Origin: an uncultured Pelagibacteraceae bacterium
GTDB taxonomy: Bacteria > Pseudomonadota > Alphaproteobacteria > Pelagibacterales > Pelagibacteraceae
Assembly (NCBI GenBank): GCA_902623305.1
Contig: CACNTB010000004.1
Span: 1 to 64,000, forward strand
Reading direction: 5' to 3'
DNA length: 64,000 bases
The position numbers were made by a program, and so were the translations under genes. How positions within the stretch are numbered: position 1 is the stretch's first letter; the number at the start of each line of letters is the position of its first letter. This document shows positions 1 through 8,938 of the stretch, piece after piece. The notes beneath the pieces were generated by a model that did not search any database, was not told the origin of the DNA, and saw only the letters and a list, made by a program, of their open reading frames with translations.

Positions 1-1
1 C

Positions 2-655
2 TATGGTAAAATTGCATCTGCAGCATGGTTTGCATTTCCAATGCCACTTCAATATGGAATTGATTTTGTACCGGGTGCAATAATTCTAATGTTGTTTATG
101 TCAGTTGTTACAACAATTGAAACAATTGGAGACATTAGTGCTACGACAATGGGTGGTGCTAAACGAGAGGCAACAGATAAAGAAATATCAGGTGGGATTA
201 TGGCAGATGGTGTTGGTACTGCATTTGGCGCAATATTTAATGCAATGCCAAATACATCTTATTCGCAAAATGCTGGACTAGTTGCGTTTACAGGAGTGGT
301 AAGTAGACACGTTGGAACTATAGCTGGAATAGTTTTGGTTCTTATGGGATTATTTCCAAAATTAGGTGGAATAATAGCAGCGATGCCAGAGTCCGTAATA
401 GGTGGAGCAGCAATCATTATGTTTGGTATGATTGTAGCTGCTGGTATTAAATTGATTTCAAGGGCAGAAATGGATCAAAGAAATTTATTAATCTTAGCTC
501 TTTCTCTATCTTTTGGAATTGGAATGTCACTGTTGCCAGATTTTGTAAAAAATATTCCAGATTTTGGAATAAGTTTAAAACTACTTTTAACAACCGGACT
601 TATACCTGCTGGATTATTAGCATTTGCTTTGAATGCCATAATGGCAAAGAAATAA
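2..655 (+). CDS. Uracil/xanthine permease family (NCS2) transporter, C-terminal part; 5' end lies outside the window
   Basis: Frame is open from base 2 (YGKIASAAWFAFPM...); hydrophobic protein with TIETIGDISATT and NAMPNTSYSQNAG motifs typical of NCS2 permeases. Confidence 0.85.
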   Translation, partial: YGKIASAAWFAFPMPLQYGIDFVPGAIILMLFMSVVTTIETIGDISATTMGGAKREATDKEISGGIMADGVGTAFGAIFNAMPNTSYSQNAGLVAFTGVVSRHVGTIAGIVLVLMGLFPKLGGIIAAMPESVIGGAAIIMFGMIVAAGIKLISRAEMDQRNLLILALSLSFGIGMSLLPDFVKNIPDFGISLKLLLTTGLIPAGLLAFALNAIMAKK

Positions 656-665
656 TTAATTTAAA

Positions 666-689
666 CTTGTGGGGAGAAATCCCCACAAG
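666..689. terminator. Perfect 9-bp stem hairpin between convergent genes, probable bidirectional terminator
   Basis: CTTGTGGGG-AGAAAT-CCCCACAAG; lies between the permease (+) and hsp20 (-) stops; T-rich but imperfect tracts flank it. Confidence 0.6.
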
Positions 690-701
690 CAAGGTTAAGA
701 C

Positions 702-1148
702 TTATTTAATTTCAATAAGTTTCTTTTTTTTATGTTCTGGAATTATTCTTTCACAAGATATTGTTAAAAGACCATCTTTAAGTTCAGCACCATTAACTTT
801 TACATCATCAGCTATAGTGAATGATCTTGCAAATTGTCTTTGAGAAATACCTTTATGAATAATTTCTCCATTATCATCACTGTCCTCAGATTTATTAATT
901 TGTTTAGTTCTAACAGTTAATAAATTATCCTCGAACTCAACCTCAACGTCCTTTTTACTAAAACCAGCTAATGCTACTTCGATCGCATAATTGTCCTTAC
1001 CAGTCTTTCGGATGTTGTAAGGTGGGTAATTTGACTGCATTGTCAAATTTCCATTACCTAGCATATTTTCAAATTGGTCAAACATGTCGTCAAAACCAAT
1101 TGAAAAAGGTCTAAGTGAGTTAAATATAGATAGATCCTTACTTGTCAT
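702..1148 (-). CDS. Small heat shock protein, Hsp20/alpha-crystallin family (IbpA-like)
   Basis: FDDMFDQFENML, YPPYNIRKTGKDNYAIEVALAGFSKKDVEVEFEDNLLTV alpha-crystallin domain. Confidence 0.95.
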   Translation of the reverse strand: MTSKDLSIFNSLRPFSIGFDDMFDQFENMLGNGNLTMQSNYPPYNIRKTGKDNYAIEVALAGFSKKDVEVEFEDNLLTVRTKQINKSEDSDDNGEIIHKGISQRQFARSFTIADDVKVNGAELKDGLLTISCERIIPEHKKKKLIEIK

Positions 1149-1210
1149 AATATCCTCCTTTGTTAAGCAAGTTTATTTTTGCAAGCCCCATTAGGCGACT
1201 TACTAAACTT
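1149..1210 (-). promoter_or_regulatory. ROSE-type RNA thermometer in hsp20 5' UTR
   Basis: Minus-strand leader ends CUUGCUU-AACA-AAGGAGG-AUAUU-AUG: 7-position stem sequestering the SD with a central G-G opposition, the hallmark of ROSE hairpins; a second small stem UUAG/CUAA lies upstream. Confidence 0.65.
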
Positions 1211-1238
1211 ATATGGGGATTAATTTGTTTTTTTCAAG
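1211..1238 (-). promoter_or_regulatory. Sigma32 (RpoH)-type heat shock promoter of hsp20
   Basis: Minus strand CTTGAA-N15-CCCATAT, close to the sigma32 consensus. Confidence 0.7.
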
Positions 1239-1250
1239 ATTTAAAATGTA

Positions 1251-3327
1251 CTAAATTTTTTTAGAAATTTTTAATGCAAATGCATAGTCAATAGCTATTT
1301 CTTCTATTGCGCCATCTCTTCCAGATTTTCCACCATGACCAGCATTCATTTCGGTTTTTAAAAGAAGTAAATTATTGTCCGTTTTATAGTCTCTAAGTTT
1401 TGCTGTGAACTTTGCAGGTTCATCAAATAAAACTCTATTATCACTTAAACTTGTTGTAATAAAAACATGTGGATAATCCATTTTTTTAATATTGTTATAG
1501 GGTGCATATGAAAAAATATAATCAAAATGCTCTTTATTCTCTTTAGCATTTCCAAATTCATCAAATTCTCCCACAGTTAAAGGTAAAGAATGATCAAGAT
1601 TTGTTGTTAAAGAATCTACAAAGGGAACAGCCATAATAATTCCTAAAAATAATTCAGGAGATTGATTGACTACAGCTCCCATTAATAATCCTCCAGCTGA
1701 TCCACCCATTCCAATAATATTTCCTTTTGACGTATAATTCTTTTCGATCAAATATTTTGCTGCGTAGATATAATCTTCAAAAGTATTTTTTTTGTTAGTT
1801 AATTTTCCCTCTTTCCACCACTTCATACCTTTTTCCATACCACCTCTAATGTGAGCTGTAGCCCAAATTATATCTCTATTGATAAGACTTAGTCTTGTAG
1901 AAGAAAAACTTGGGGACATAGAATTTCCATAAGACCCATATCCATATAATAAAACATTTGCAGACCCATCAATTTTAGTTTTTTTTGTGTCTAGTAATTG
2001 TTAACGGAACCATTCTTCCATCATGAGATTTAAACTCAACTCTCTCAACAATATAGTCATCTTTATTATGACCAGAAGGAATTTCTTGCTCTTTCACAAG
2101 TTCTTTAGATTTTGTTGCTAAATTATATTTAAACACTCTAGAAGGAGTTTTGGGTGATGAGTATCCTAAATAAACTTCATCAGTATTTCTATCTTTTTGA
2201 GTTAAGCTTACTCCTGGAACATAAACAGATTCATCAGAAAAAATTAATTCTTCTTCTATATTTGTAGAAATATTTTTGACAAATAATTTATCTAGTGCAT
2301 CAGATGTTTCACCACGAATAATCCAATTTTTAAGGAATGTTAATCCACCAATTAAAACTTCATCTTTTGCTGAAATATATGTTTGCCAATTTTGATTTTC
2401 TAAATTAAAACAAATATCAATTTTAAAGTCTTCAGCATTTTTATTTGTATGATTATAAAATTTACCATCCCATGAATTAACAGAATACAGAACACCTCTT
2501 TCTCTTTTAATAATAAGTTTTGGAGATGGATTTAATTCATCTGATTTAAAGTAATATTGCTCTGAAGTATTATGGTCAGAAGTATTTATAAAAAAATATT
2601 TTTCATCTGAGCTTTTTCCAATTCCTACTGTAAAAGCCTCGCTTTTCTCCTCAAATATTAATTCATCTTTGCCCTCAAAATCACCTATTCTATGCCTGTA
2701 TATTGTTCTTGCTCTATGATTTTCATCAAGTTTAGAATAAAAAATATATTTATCATCCAGACTAAATGTTATTCCCCCTGATGTTTCTGCAATTTCTTTT
2801 GAAATTATTTTGTTTGTTTTTATATCTCTTAAATAAATTGTATAATATTCAGATCCCTTAAGATCTAAAGAGTATCCTAGATATTTGTCATTGTTACTTA
2901 CTTCTAAATCTCCAACTCCAAAATATTCAGTTTTAAGTTTTTCCTTTTCTTTATCTCCGTTCCATATTTCCTCAATATTTTCTGAACCAATTTTTTTTCT
3001 AAGTTTTATGGAATAATTTCCTTTTGATGTAGTTTTTGTCCAATACTCATAGGTGTGATCTTTATAGGGCAAAGATTCATCATCTAATTTAATTCTTCCT
3101 TTAATCTCATCAAATAATTTTTTTTGGATATCTTTTGTATCTTTTAAATGATGCTCTGAGTAGGCATTTTCATCTTCTAAATATTTTTTCACTTCAGGAT
3201 CTAACTTGCTTTTATCTCTGAGAACTTCCAAAATATTATCTTGATGAATCCAGCTGTAATTGTCTTCCCAATCAATATTGTGACAAGTTTTTATCTCTAG
3301 TTTTTTTTTAAGTTGTGGTACTTTCAT
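1251..3327 (-). pseudogene. ptrB: Oligopeptidase B / prolyl oligopeptidase family, split into two frames at an A8 tract
   Basis: N-terminal beta-propeller half (ORF 1975..3327) and catalytic half (1251..1919; GMGGSAGG) are collinear; removing one A from the tract at 1979..1986 joins ...TRHKK-TKIDGSANVLLYGYGSYGNSMSPSF... Confidence 0.75.
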
Positions 3328-3342
3328 TTAATAAGGAAATAT

Positions 3343-3846
3343 ATGAATATTATTATTTATCTACTTGTAATTTTAGTCATCTTATATTTTTTATTGAGAT
3401 GGTGGTCAAATATTTCTGCAAAAAAGATGTCAAAAGGAGTGAGGCTGATAACAATTTTATTGTTGGCCTTATTAGCAGTTTTATTTGCTATTGGTGGAAA
3501 ATTTCTGCTCACATTGCCATTAACTCTTGCAAGCCTTGCTTTAGTTAAACTTAAAGGGTTATCATTGATTCAATTGCTTTCTCTTTATAGACTTATTCAA
3601 ACTTTAAGAAATTCTGGAAGATTTTCTTTTAATCAATATCAAAATAATAACTCTTCATCATTATCAATATCTGAGGCATATAAGATTTTAAATTTAGATA
3701 TTAATAAAAAACCGACCAAAGAAGCACTAAACAAAGCTTACCAAAAAATTCAAAAAAAAATTCACCCTGATATTTCTCCAGAAACTTCAAGATTATCAGC
3801 TATTGTTAATGAAGCTAAAGAGATAGTACTTAAAGATATTTCTTAA
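3343..3846 (+). CDS. Membrane-anchored J-domain (DnaJ-like) protein
   Basis: N-terminal TM segments; SISEAYKILNLDINKKPTKEALNKAYQKIQKKIHPD with HPD motif; likely start is the ATG at 3343, downstream of the track start. Confidence 0.8.
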   Translation: MNIIIYLLVILVILYFLLRWWSNISAKKMSKGVRLITILLLALLAVLFAIGGKFLLTLPLTLASLALVKLKGLSLIQLLSLYRLIQTLRNSGRFSFNQYQNNNSSSLSISEAYKILNLDINKKPTKEALNKAYQKIQKKIHPDISPETSRLSAIVNEAKEIVLKDIS

Positions 3847-4805
3847 TTAATTATTGATAATAGCTTTTCGCAGATTTTATTTGGATTAATTTTGTCTTTA
3901 CCGCGCGTATTGTGAGAAACTGTAATTTCTCCATCAGGAATAATTGGATACATATTTGTATTGTAAGAACCATAAATTAATGGAGTATCTGCCATTAGTG
4001 TAATTGTTTTAATTCCTAATGCTGATGATAAATGTGAGAAACTTGTATCATTGCATATTGCAACATTACAATTTTTAATAACAGGTAAAATTTCTCTTAT
4101 ATTAAGATTGTCTAGAGCAACACATTTTTCTTTAAATTTTGTATTATATAATTCGCTTAAAATTTTTTGTTCATCTTCACTTTTACCTGCAGCTAAAAAA
4201 AATCTACATTTTTTAAAAGCTTCTAATTTTTCCATTACATCTAGAAAAGTTTTTGATGGTATTCTTTTTGTTGGACCTGAACCACCAACACCCAACAAAA
4301 TATTAAGTTCATCATTATTAATATTAAAGTTTACTGCTGTTTTTTGAACTAGACTATTATCAATTTGAATTTCTGGGTTATCAATAGTTTCGATATCTAA
4401 ATATTTTTTTATTATAGCTTTGGCCGGCTCAGTGATGTGTTGATTTTGTTTTTCAAATAATGGGTATTGAAATATTTCTTTAACTCCTGCCAATCTAGAA
4501 ATTAAGTTATATCTCAAAGAAGAATTGAATATAAAAACTTTATCAAAATTATATTTTTTTATATCGCTTGCTAATTTGAAAAATCCTTTAAAACCATCAT
4601 GTTTCTGATTTATTTTATTGTCTCTTTCTAAGTTAATTATTTCATCAATATAATTTGTTTGACTTAAAAACTCGTTAGCTTTTGAATTTTCTTTAACCAA
4701 CAAACTAACAGGTGCTCCAAATTTTTTTGAAATGGCTTTAATAAAAGGTAGAAAAATTACCGTATCACCTATGCCCATCCTGTTTTGAATAGCTAATATT
4801 TTCAT
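3843..4805 (-). CDS. Glycosyltransferase family 9 (heptosyltransferase-like)
   Basis: MKILAIQNRMGIGDTVIFLPFIKAI... and CNDTSFSHLSSALGIKTITL; start chosen at 4805 instead of 4874. Confidence 0.8.
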   Translation of the reverse strand: MKILAIQNRMGIGDTVIFLPFIKAISKKFGAPVSLLVKENSKANEFLSQTNYIDEIINLERDNKINQKHDGFKGFFKLASDIKKYNFDKVFIFNSSLRYNLISRLAGVKEIFQYPLFEKQNQHITEPAKAIIKKYLDIETIDNPEIQIDNSLVQKTAVNFNINNDELNILLGVGGSGPTKRIPSKTFLDVMEKLEAFKKCRFFLAAGKSEDEQKILSELYNTKFKEKCVALDNLNIREILPVIKNCNVAICNDTSFSHLSSALGIKTITLMADTPLIYGSYNTNMYPIIPDGEITVSHNTRGKDKINPNKICEKLLSIIN

Positions 4806-4854
4806 AATTAATTTATAAACTTTACTAATTAATATTTTTATATAAATTTTTATT

Positions 4855-5739
4855 ATGAGTAAAATTAAAGGCATTTATGCGGCCTCAATGTCGATCTTAA
4901 ATGATGATTTGACGCTTGATATTAGAAAAACCATTCAGCACGCAGAAATGGTTATAGACAATGGTTGTCACGGAGCAGCTATATTTGGAAGTACAGGTCA
5001 GGCTCAACTTATACCTGTTTCTGAAAAAATTAATTTGTTAAATCATCTGACTTCAAGCAAATATAAAGAAAAGTATATTATTGGCACTGGTTTAAATTCT
5101 TTGGGTGAATCAATTAATTTGATGAGGGTTTCTAAATCTTTAGGTTTTAACAAATTCTTAATTATGCCGCCTGCTTACTATAAATATGGAGATAAAGAAG
5201 TAATAGAATTTTATAGCAAAATAGTAGAGGTCATTTCTGATTGTGAAATAGTACTATATAATTTTGAAAAACTCTGTGGTTATAAGTTTAGTATTGAATG
5301 TATTGAAGAGTTAGTAAAAAAATATCCAAAAAATATTATTGGAGTAAAAGATAGTTCTTACAATCTTTTTGAAAACTTAAAAATTGATAATTTTTCAGTT
5401 TTGCCTGGGTCAGAATCTAAATTATTTAAAGGACTTCAATTAGGTTGTTCTGGAATTATTACAGCTACATGCAATGCTACTTCTACACTAGCAAGAAAAG
5501 TTTATGATGATTTTAATGATGGAAATGATCAGACAGTAAATCAAAATCTTTGTGATGTAAGAGCCGAATTTGAAAAATACAATTTAATTTCGGGTTTACA
5601 CACATACTTTAGTAAAAAAGAAATATATTATAAAAATCTTTTACCACCACTTAGCATTTTAGATTCTAAAGATGAATCAGATTTAATTAATAATTTAGAG
5701 AAATTAAATTTTTCATTAAAAAATACTAAGGCGGCATAG
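4855..5739 (+). CDS. Dihydrodipicolinate synthase / N-acetylneuraminate lyase family protein
   Basis: GIYAASMSILNDDLTLD..., GAAIFGSTGQ, VLYNF, GVKDSS motifs. Confidence 0.85.
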   Translation: MSKIKGIYAASMSILNDDLTLDIRKTIQHAEMVIDNGCHGAAIFGSTGQAQLIPVSEKINLLNHLTSSKYKEKYIIGTGLNSLGESINLMRVSKSLGFNKFLIMPPAYYKYGDKEVIEFYSKIVEVISDCEIVLYNFEKLCGYKFSIECIEELVKKYPKNIIGVKDSSYNLFENLKIDNFSVLPGSESKLFKGLQLGCSGIITATCNATSTLARKVYDDFNDGNDQTVNQNLCDVRAEFEKYNLISGLHTYFSKKEIYYKNLLPPLSILDSKDESDLINNLEKLNFSLKNTKAA

Positions 5740-6930
5740 ATGCAACTAGCTAGATTTTTAAATAATGTTTTTAAAAAAGATGGATTTATATTAGTTGATG
5801 CTAATTCAAAAAGTTACATTATTGGAAATCCAAAAAGTGAAAACCCAATAAAACTTAAAATTTTAAATAAAAATCTTCATTATAAGTTGCTATTTCATCC
5901 AGATTTATATTTTGGTGAAGCATATACAGATGGTGAAATAATTATTGAAAATGGAACACTAACTGATTTTTTGGATCTTTCTTTGATGAACTTTGGAAGA
6001 GGAGACTTAAATTTTTTTAGTTATTTAATTAATCGATTAAGAGGTTCATATAGATATTTAACTAATTTTAATTTTATAAAAAAATCAAAGATGAATGTTT
6101 CTCATCACTATGATATTTCGGATAATCTTTATGACTTATTTTTAGATCCTAAAAGACAATATTCATGTGCATATTTTAAAAATGAAACAGATACATTGGA
6201 AACTGCACAAAATAATAAAATTCAACATATAATAAAAAAACTTAACATAAAACCAAATCAAAAAGTTTTAGATATTGGATGTGGTTGGGGTTCTCTAGCA
6301 ATAGATATTGCAAAAAGTGCAAACTGCGAAGTAACAGGTATTACACTTTCAGAAAATCAATTTAATTACTGCAAGAAAAGAGCAAAAGAACTTAATTTAG
6401 AAAATCAATTAGACTTTAAGTTAATGGATTATAGAGAGCTAAATGAAAAATTTGATCGAATAGTCAGTGTTGGGATGTTTGAACATGTAGGAAGAAAATT
6501 TTATAAAACATTTTTTTCACAAGTTGAAAAACTTTTAAAAGATGATGGAGTATCATTAATTCATACTATAGGATCAGTAAATCCACCAAGAGATCCACAT
6601 CCATGGATCACTAAGTATATTTTTCCAGGAGGATATACTCCAAGTTTAAGTGAGGTAACAACACCAATTGAAAAAGCAGGCTTAATTGTTGCAGATATTG
6701 AGGTTTTAAGACTTCATTACTCACATACACTAAGACACTGGAAAGAAAATTGCATTCGAAATAAAGACAAAATAATTGAAATGTTTGATGAAAGATTTTT
6801 TAGGATGTGGGAATTTTATCTTGCTGGTTGTGAGATGGCATTTAAATGGGGTGATCAAGTTGTATACCAATTTCAATTAACAAAGAATTATTCTTCTACA
6901 CCTGTTACAAGAGACTATATTTATCAATAA
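5740..6930 (+). CDS. cfa: Cyclopropane-fatty-acyl-phospholipid synthase family methyltransferase
   Basis: SHHYDISDNLYDLFLDPKRQYSCAYF, KVLDIGCGWGSLAIDIAK. Confidence 0.92.
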   Translation: MQLARFLNNVFKKDGFILVDANSKSYIIGNPKSENPIKLKILNKNLHYKLLFHPDLYFGEAYTDGEIIIENGTLTDFLDLSLMNFGRGDLNFFSYLINRLRGSYRYLTNFNFIKKSKMNVSHHYDISDNLYDLFLDPKRQYSCAYFKNETDTLETAQNNKIQHIIKKLNIKPNQKVLDIGCGWGSLAIDIAKSANCEVTGITLSENQFNYCKKRAKELNLENQLDFKLMDYRELNEKFDRIVSVGMFEHVGRKFYKTFFSQVEKLLKDDGVSLIHTIGSVNPPRDPHPWITKYIFPGGYTPSLSEVTTPIEKAGLIVADIEVLRLHYSHTLRHWKENCIRNKDKIIEMFDERFFRMWEFYLAGCEMAFKWGDQVVYQFQLTKNYSSTPVTRDYIYQ

Positions 6931-6958
6931 ATAATTGGTAGAAATTAATTTCCTTAAA

Positions 6959-8185
6959 ATGAAAAAAAAGAAAAAAAAATTAAAAAAAAGTACTTCTAAA
7001 AATCAAAGAAAAATTAAAAAAAAAGTTAAAAAAACATCTAAAAAGCCAAATAAATTTAAGATTAAAAACAAATCTGTAAAAAAAAATAATAATCGTAGAA
7101 AACAAAAAAATAAAAAACAAAAAAAATCAAAAAAACTAAAACAATCAAGAAAGATTTCAAAAAAGTTTAAATCTACTATACTAAAGAAACCAGATTTTCT
7201 TTTAAAGGTAGTTAACTTTCAAAATTCTCTAAAGCCCGAATTTAAGTTTAGATTAAATTTTGGTTTCGAAAAATATATCCAGGCATTTTTTGATAAAATA
7301 GCTGACACAATTTCACAGTATAAAATTCTAAAAAAAGATGAAGCTAGAAGGTTAAAATTAGAAAAACAAGAAAAAGAACGATTAGAAAAGATTGAAACTG
7401 CAAAAGAAAAGCAAAAAGAGGCTGAATTAAAAGTTAAATTAAAAGAACAAGCTTTAAAAGATGAAATTAGATTAGAAAAACAAAGAACAAAAGAAATAAA
7501 ATTATTCTTAAGAAAAGAACAAGCTCTTATAAGAATTGAACAAGCAGAAAAACAAAAGCAATTTTTACAACAATTAAAATTAGATAAGCAAATTGAGAAG
7601 TTTAGAGTTAGAGAGATTAAAGAATTAGAGAAATTGGAAAAAATTTCCTTAAGAGAAAAAAGAGAGGATTATGCTGGCTTACAACAAAGAATAGAAAAAT
7701 TAAAAGAAAAATATCGAATTATAAGAGATCAAAAAATTAGAGAAAGAGTAGAGGCTTTAGGAGTTAAAATTCAAGGAGATGAAGATAGAGAAACACTTTT
7801 ACAAAAAGAAAAAGAATATACTTTAGCTAGACAGAAAATTGAGTTTGCTCTTGAAAGCTTTTACAGAAGTGCTAGCAGTTTAGTATTTCAATTAAACAAA
7901 AGACACATAACAAGACATATGTCTATCTTTAGATGTATAGACAGAAGATTTGAAACAGGAGAAATATTTGTTAAATGGGATGAAGCCTTAGATGATGAAT
8001 GGCTTTTATTAATTTACATAAAAAATAATTCACCAGATGAAGGAATAGTTATTGAAGATAAAACTAATCCAGAAAAAAATATTTCTCATGAATTTAAAAA
8101 TAATGAAATATTTAAGGCTTCAGATACTATGGTTGACGCACTTACTCAACTAATTGGAAGAAAAAGAGCCAAAAATATCAATTAA
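6959..8185 (+). CDS. Hypothetical protein: Lys-rich N-terminus, long coiled coil, small C-terminal domain
   Basis: Long ORF; about 60 residues nearly all K/R/N/S/Q, then E/K/R/L heptad-like region, then a non-repetitive domain (SFYRSASSLVFQLNKRHITRHMSIFRCIDRRFE...). Confidence 0.7.
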   Translation: MKKKKKKLKKSTSKNQRKIKKKVKKTSKKPNKFKIKNKSVKKNNNRRKQKNKKQKKSKKLKQSRKISKKFKSTILKKPDFLLKVVNFQNSLKPEFKFRLNFGFEKYIQAFFDKIADTISQYKILKKDEARRLKLEKQEKERLEKIETAKEKQKEAELKVKLKEQALKDEIRLEKQRTKEIKLFLRKEQALIRIEQAEKQKQFLQQLKLDKQIEKFRVREIKELEKLEKISLREKREDYAGLQQRIEKLKEKYRIIRDQKIRERVEALGVKIQGDEDRETLLQKEKEYTLARQKIEFALESFYRSASSLVFQLNKRHITRHMSIFRCIDRRFETGEIFVKWDEALDDEWLLLIYIKNNSPDEGIVIEDKTNPEKNISHEFKNNEIFKASDTMVDALTQLIGRKRAKNIN

Positions 8186-8215
8186 ATTATCTTAAATAAT
8201 TAAGTATCATTTAAG

Positions 8216-8509
8216 ATGTTATTTTCATCTGTATTAATGATCATTTTGTATTTAATATTTAGATATGTCCTAGCTTGGATAAGATATTTTAATAGTCTTG
8301 ACTCTAGGTTAGGTCAGTCTACCTGGCGATGGAGTTATGATTATCCAGTTATAGGTGAAAGAGATATCTCAGATCTTGATGATAAAACTTTTGTTAGATT
8401 GAGGAGAAAAAGAAATAGAGTTATAACTTTGATGTACTCAATCTTATTAATAATGTTTTTGCTATCTATGTCTTTACTGAGCGAATTTTTAATATTTTTC
8501 TTAACTTAG
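8216..8509 (+). CDS. Hypothetical small membrane protein
   Basis: 97-aa ORF with two predicted TM segments, fits between neighbours. Confidence 0.55.
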   Translation: MLFSSVLMIILYLIFRYVLAWIRYFNSLDSRLGQSTWRWSYDYPVIGERDISDLDDKTFVRLRRKRNRVITLMYSILLIMFLLSMSLLSEFLIFFLT

Positions 8510-8853
8510 TTTTTGAGTTGCTTTTTATTTTTTAAATATAAAAAAAAGGCAATCATTTCATACACATATTTAAAGATTATGAAAATTATTGGTAATTTAA
8601 AAAATTTATATAAAAATTTATATTTTGGAATTTTTTTCCAAACATAAAGAAATGCTTCTGCGCCCTGAATAATTTTACCATTTTCTTTCACATGTAGTCT
8701 TCTTAACAATTCTTTATCATTTCTAGATGTTTCTTTTTCAGCATCTGAATTATTAGTTATATCTATCCAGTCAATATCTTTGATATTTTCTTTTTTATAT
8801 AAGTTAATTTCCGATCTACAGATTTTACAAGAATTATTAAAATATACCCTCAT
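8506..8853 (-). CDS. DCC (DUF393) family thiol-disulfide oxidoreductase-like protein
   Basis: VYFNNSCKICRSEINLYKK with CxxC near the N-terminus, IDITN motif. Confidence 0.75.
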   Translation of the reverse strand: MRVYFNNSCKICRSEINLYKKENIKDIDWIDITNNSDAEKETSRNDKELLRRLHVKENGKIIQGAEAFLYVWKKIPKYKFLYKFFKLPIIFIIFKYVYEMIAFFLYLKNKKQLKN

Positions 8854-8938
8854 TTAACAATAATTAACTTTTACTAAGAAATTGTACATGCGTAAAATGA
8901 TCAGTTGAAAATTATCAACAAACCACTATTTAGGGTGT

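Noticed and set aside
1251-1919. Treating the catalytic half of oligopeptidase B as a standalone short peptidase gene
   Set aside because: The same frame continues upstream of its ATG with conserved residues (TKIDGSANVLLYGYGSYGN) up to the A8 tract, so it is a fragment of the longer gene.
6959-7150. A-rich tract as a microsatellite or DNA repeat
   Set aside because: Explained by Lys/Asn codons of an open frame; no regular repeat unit.
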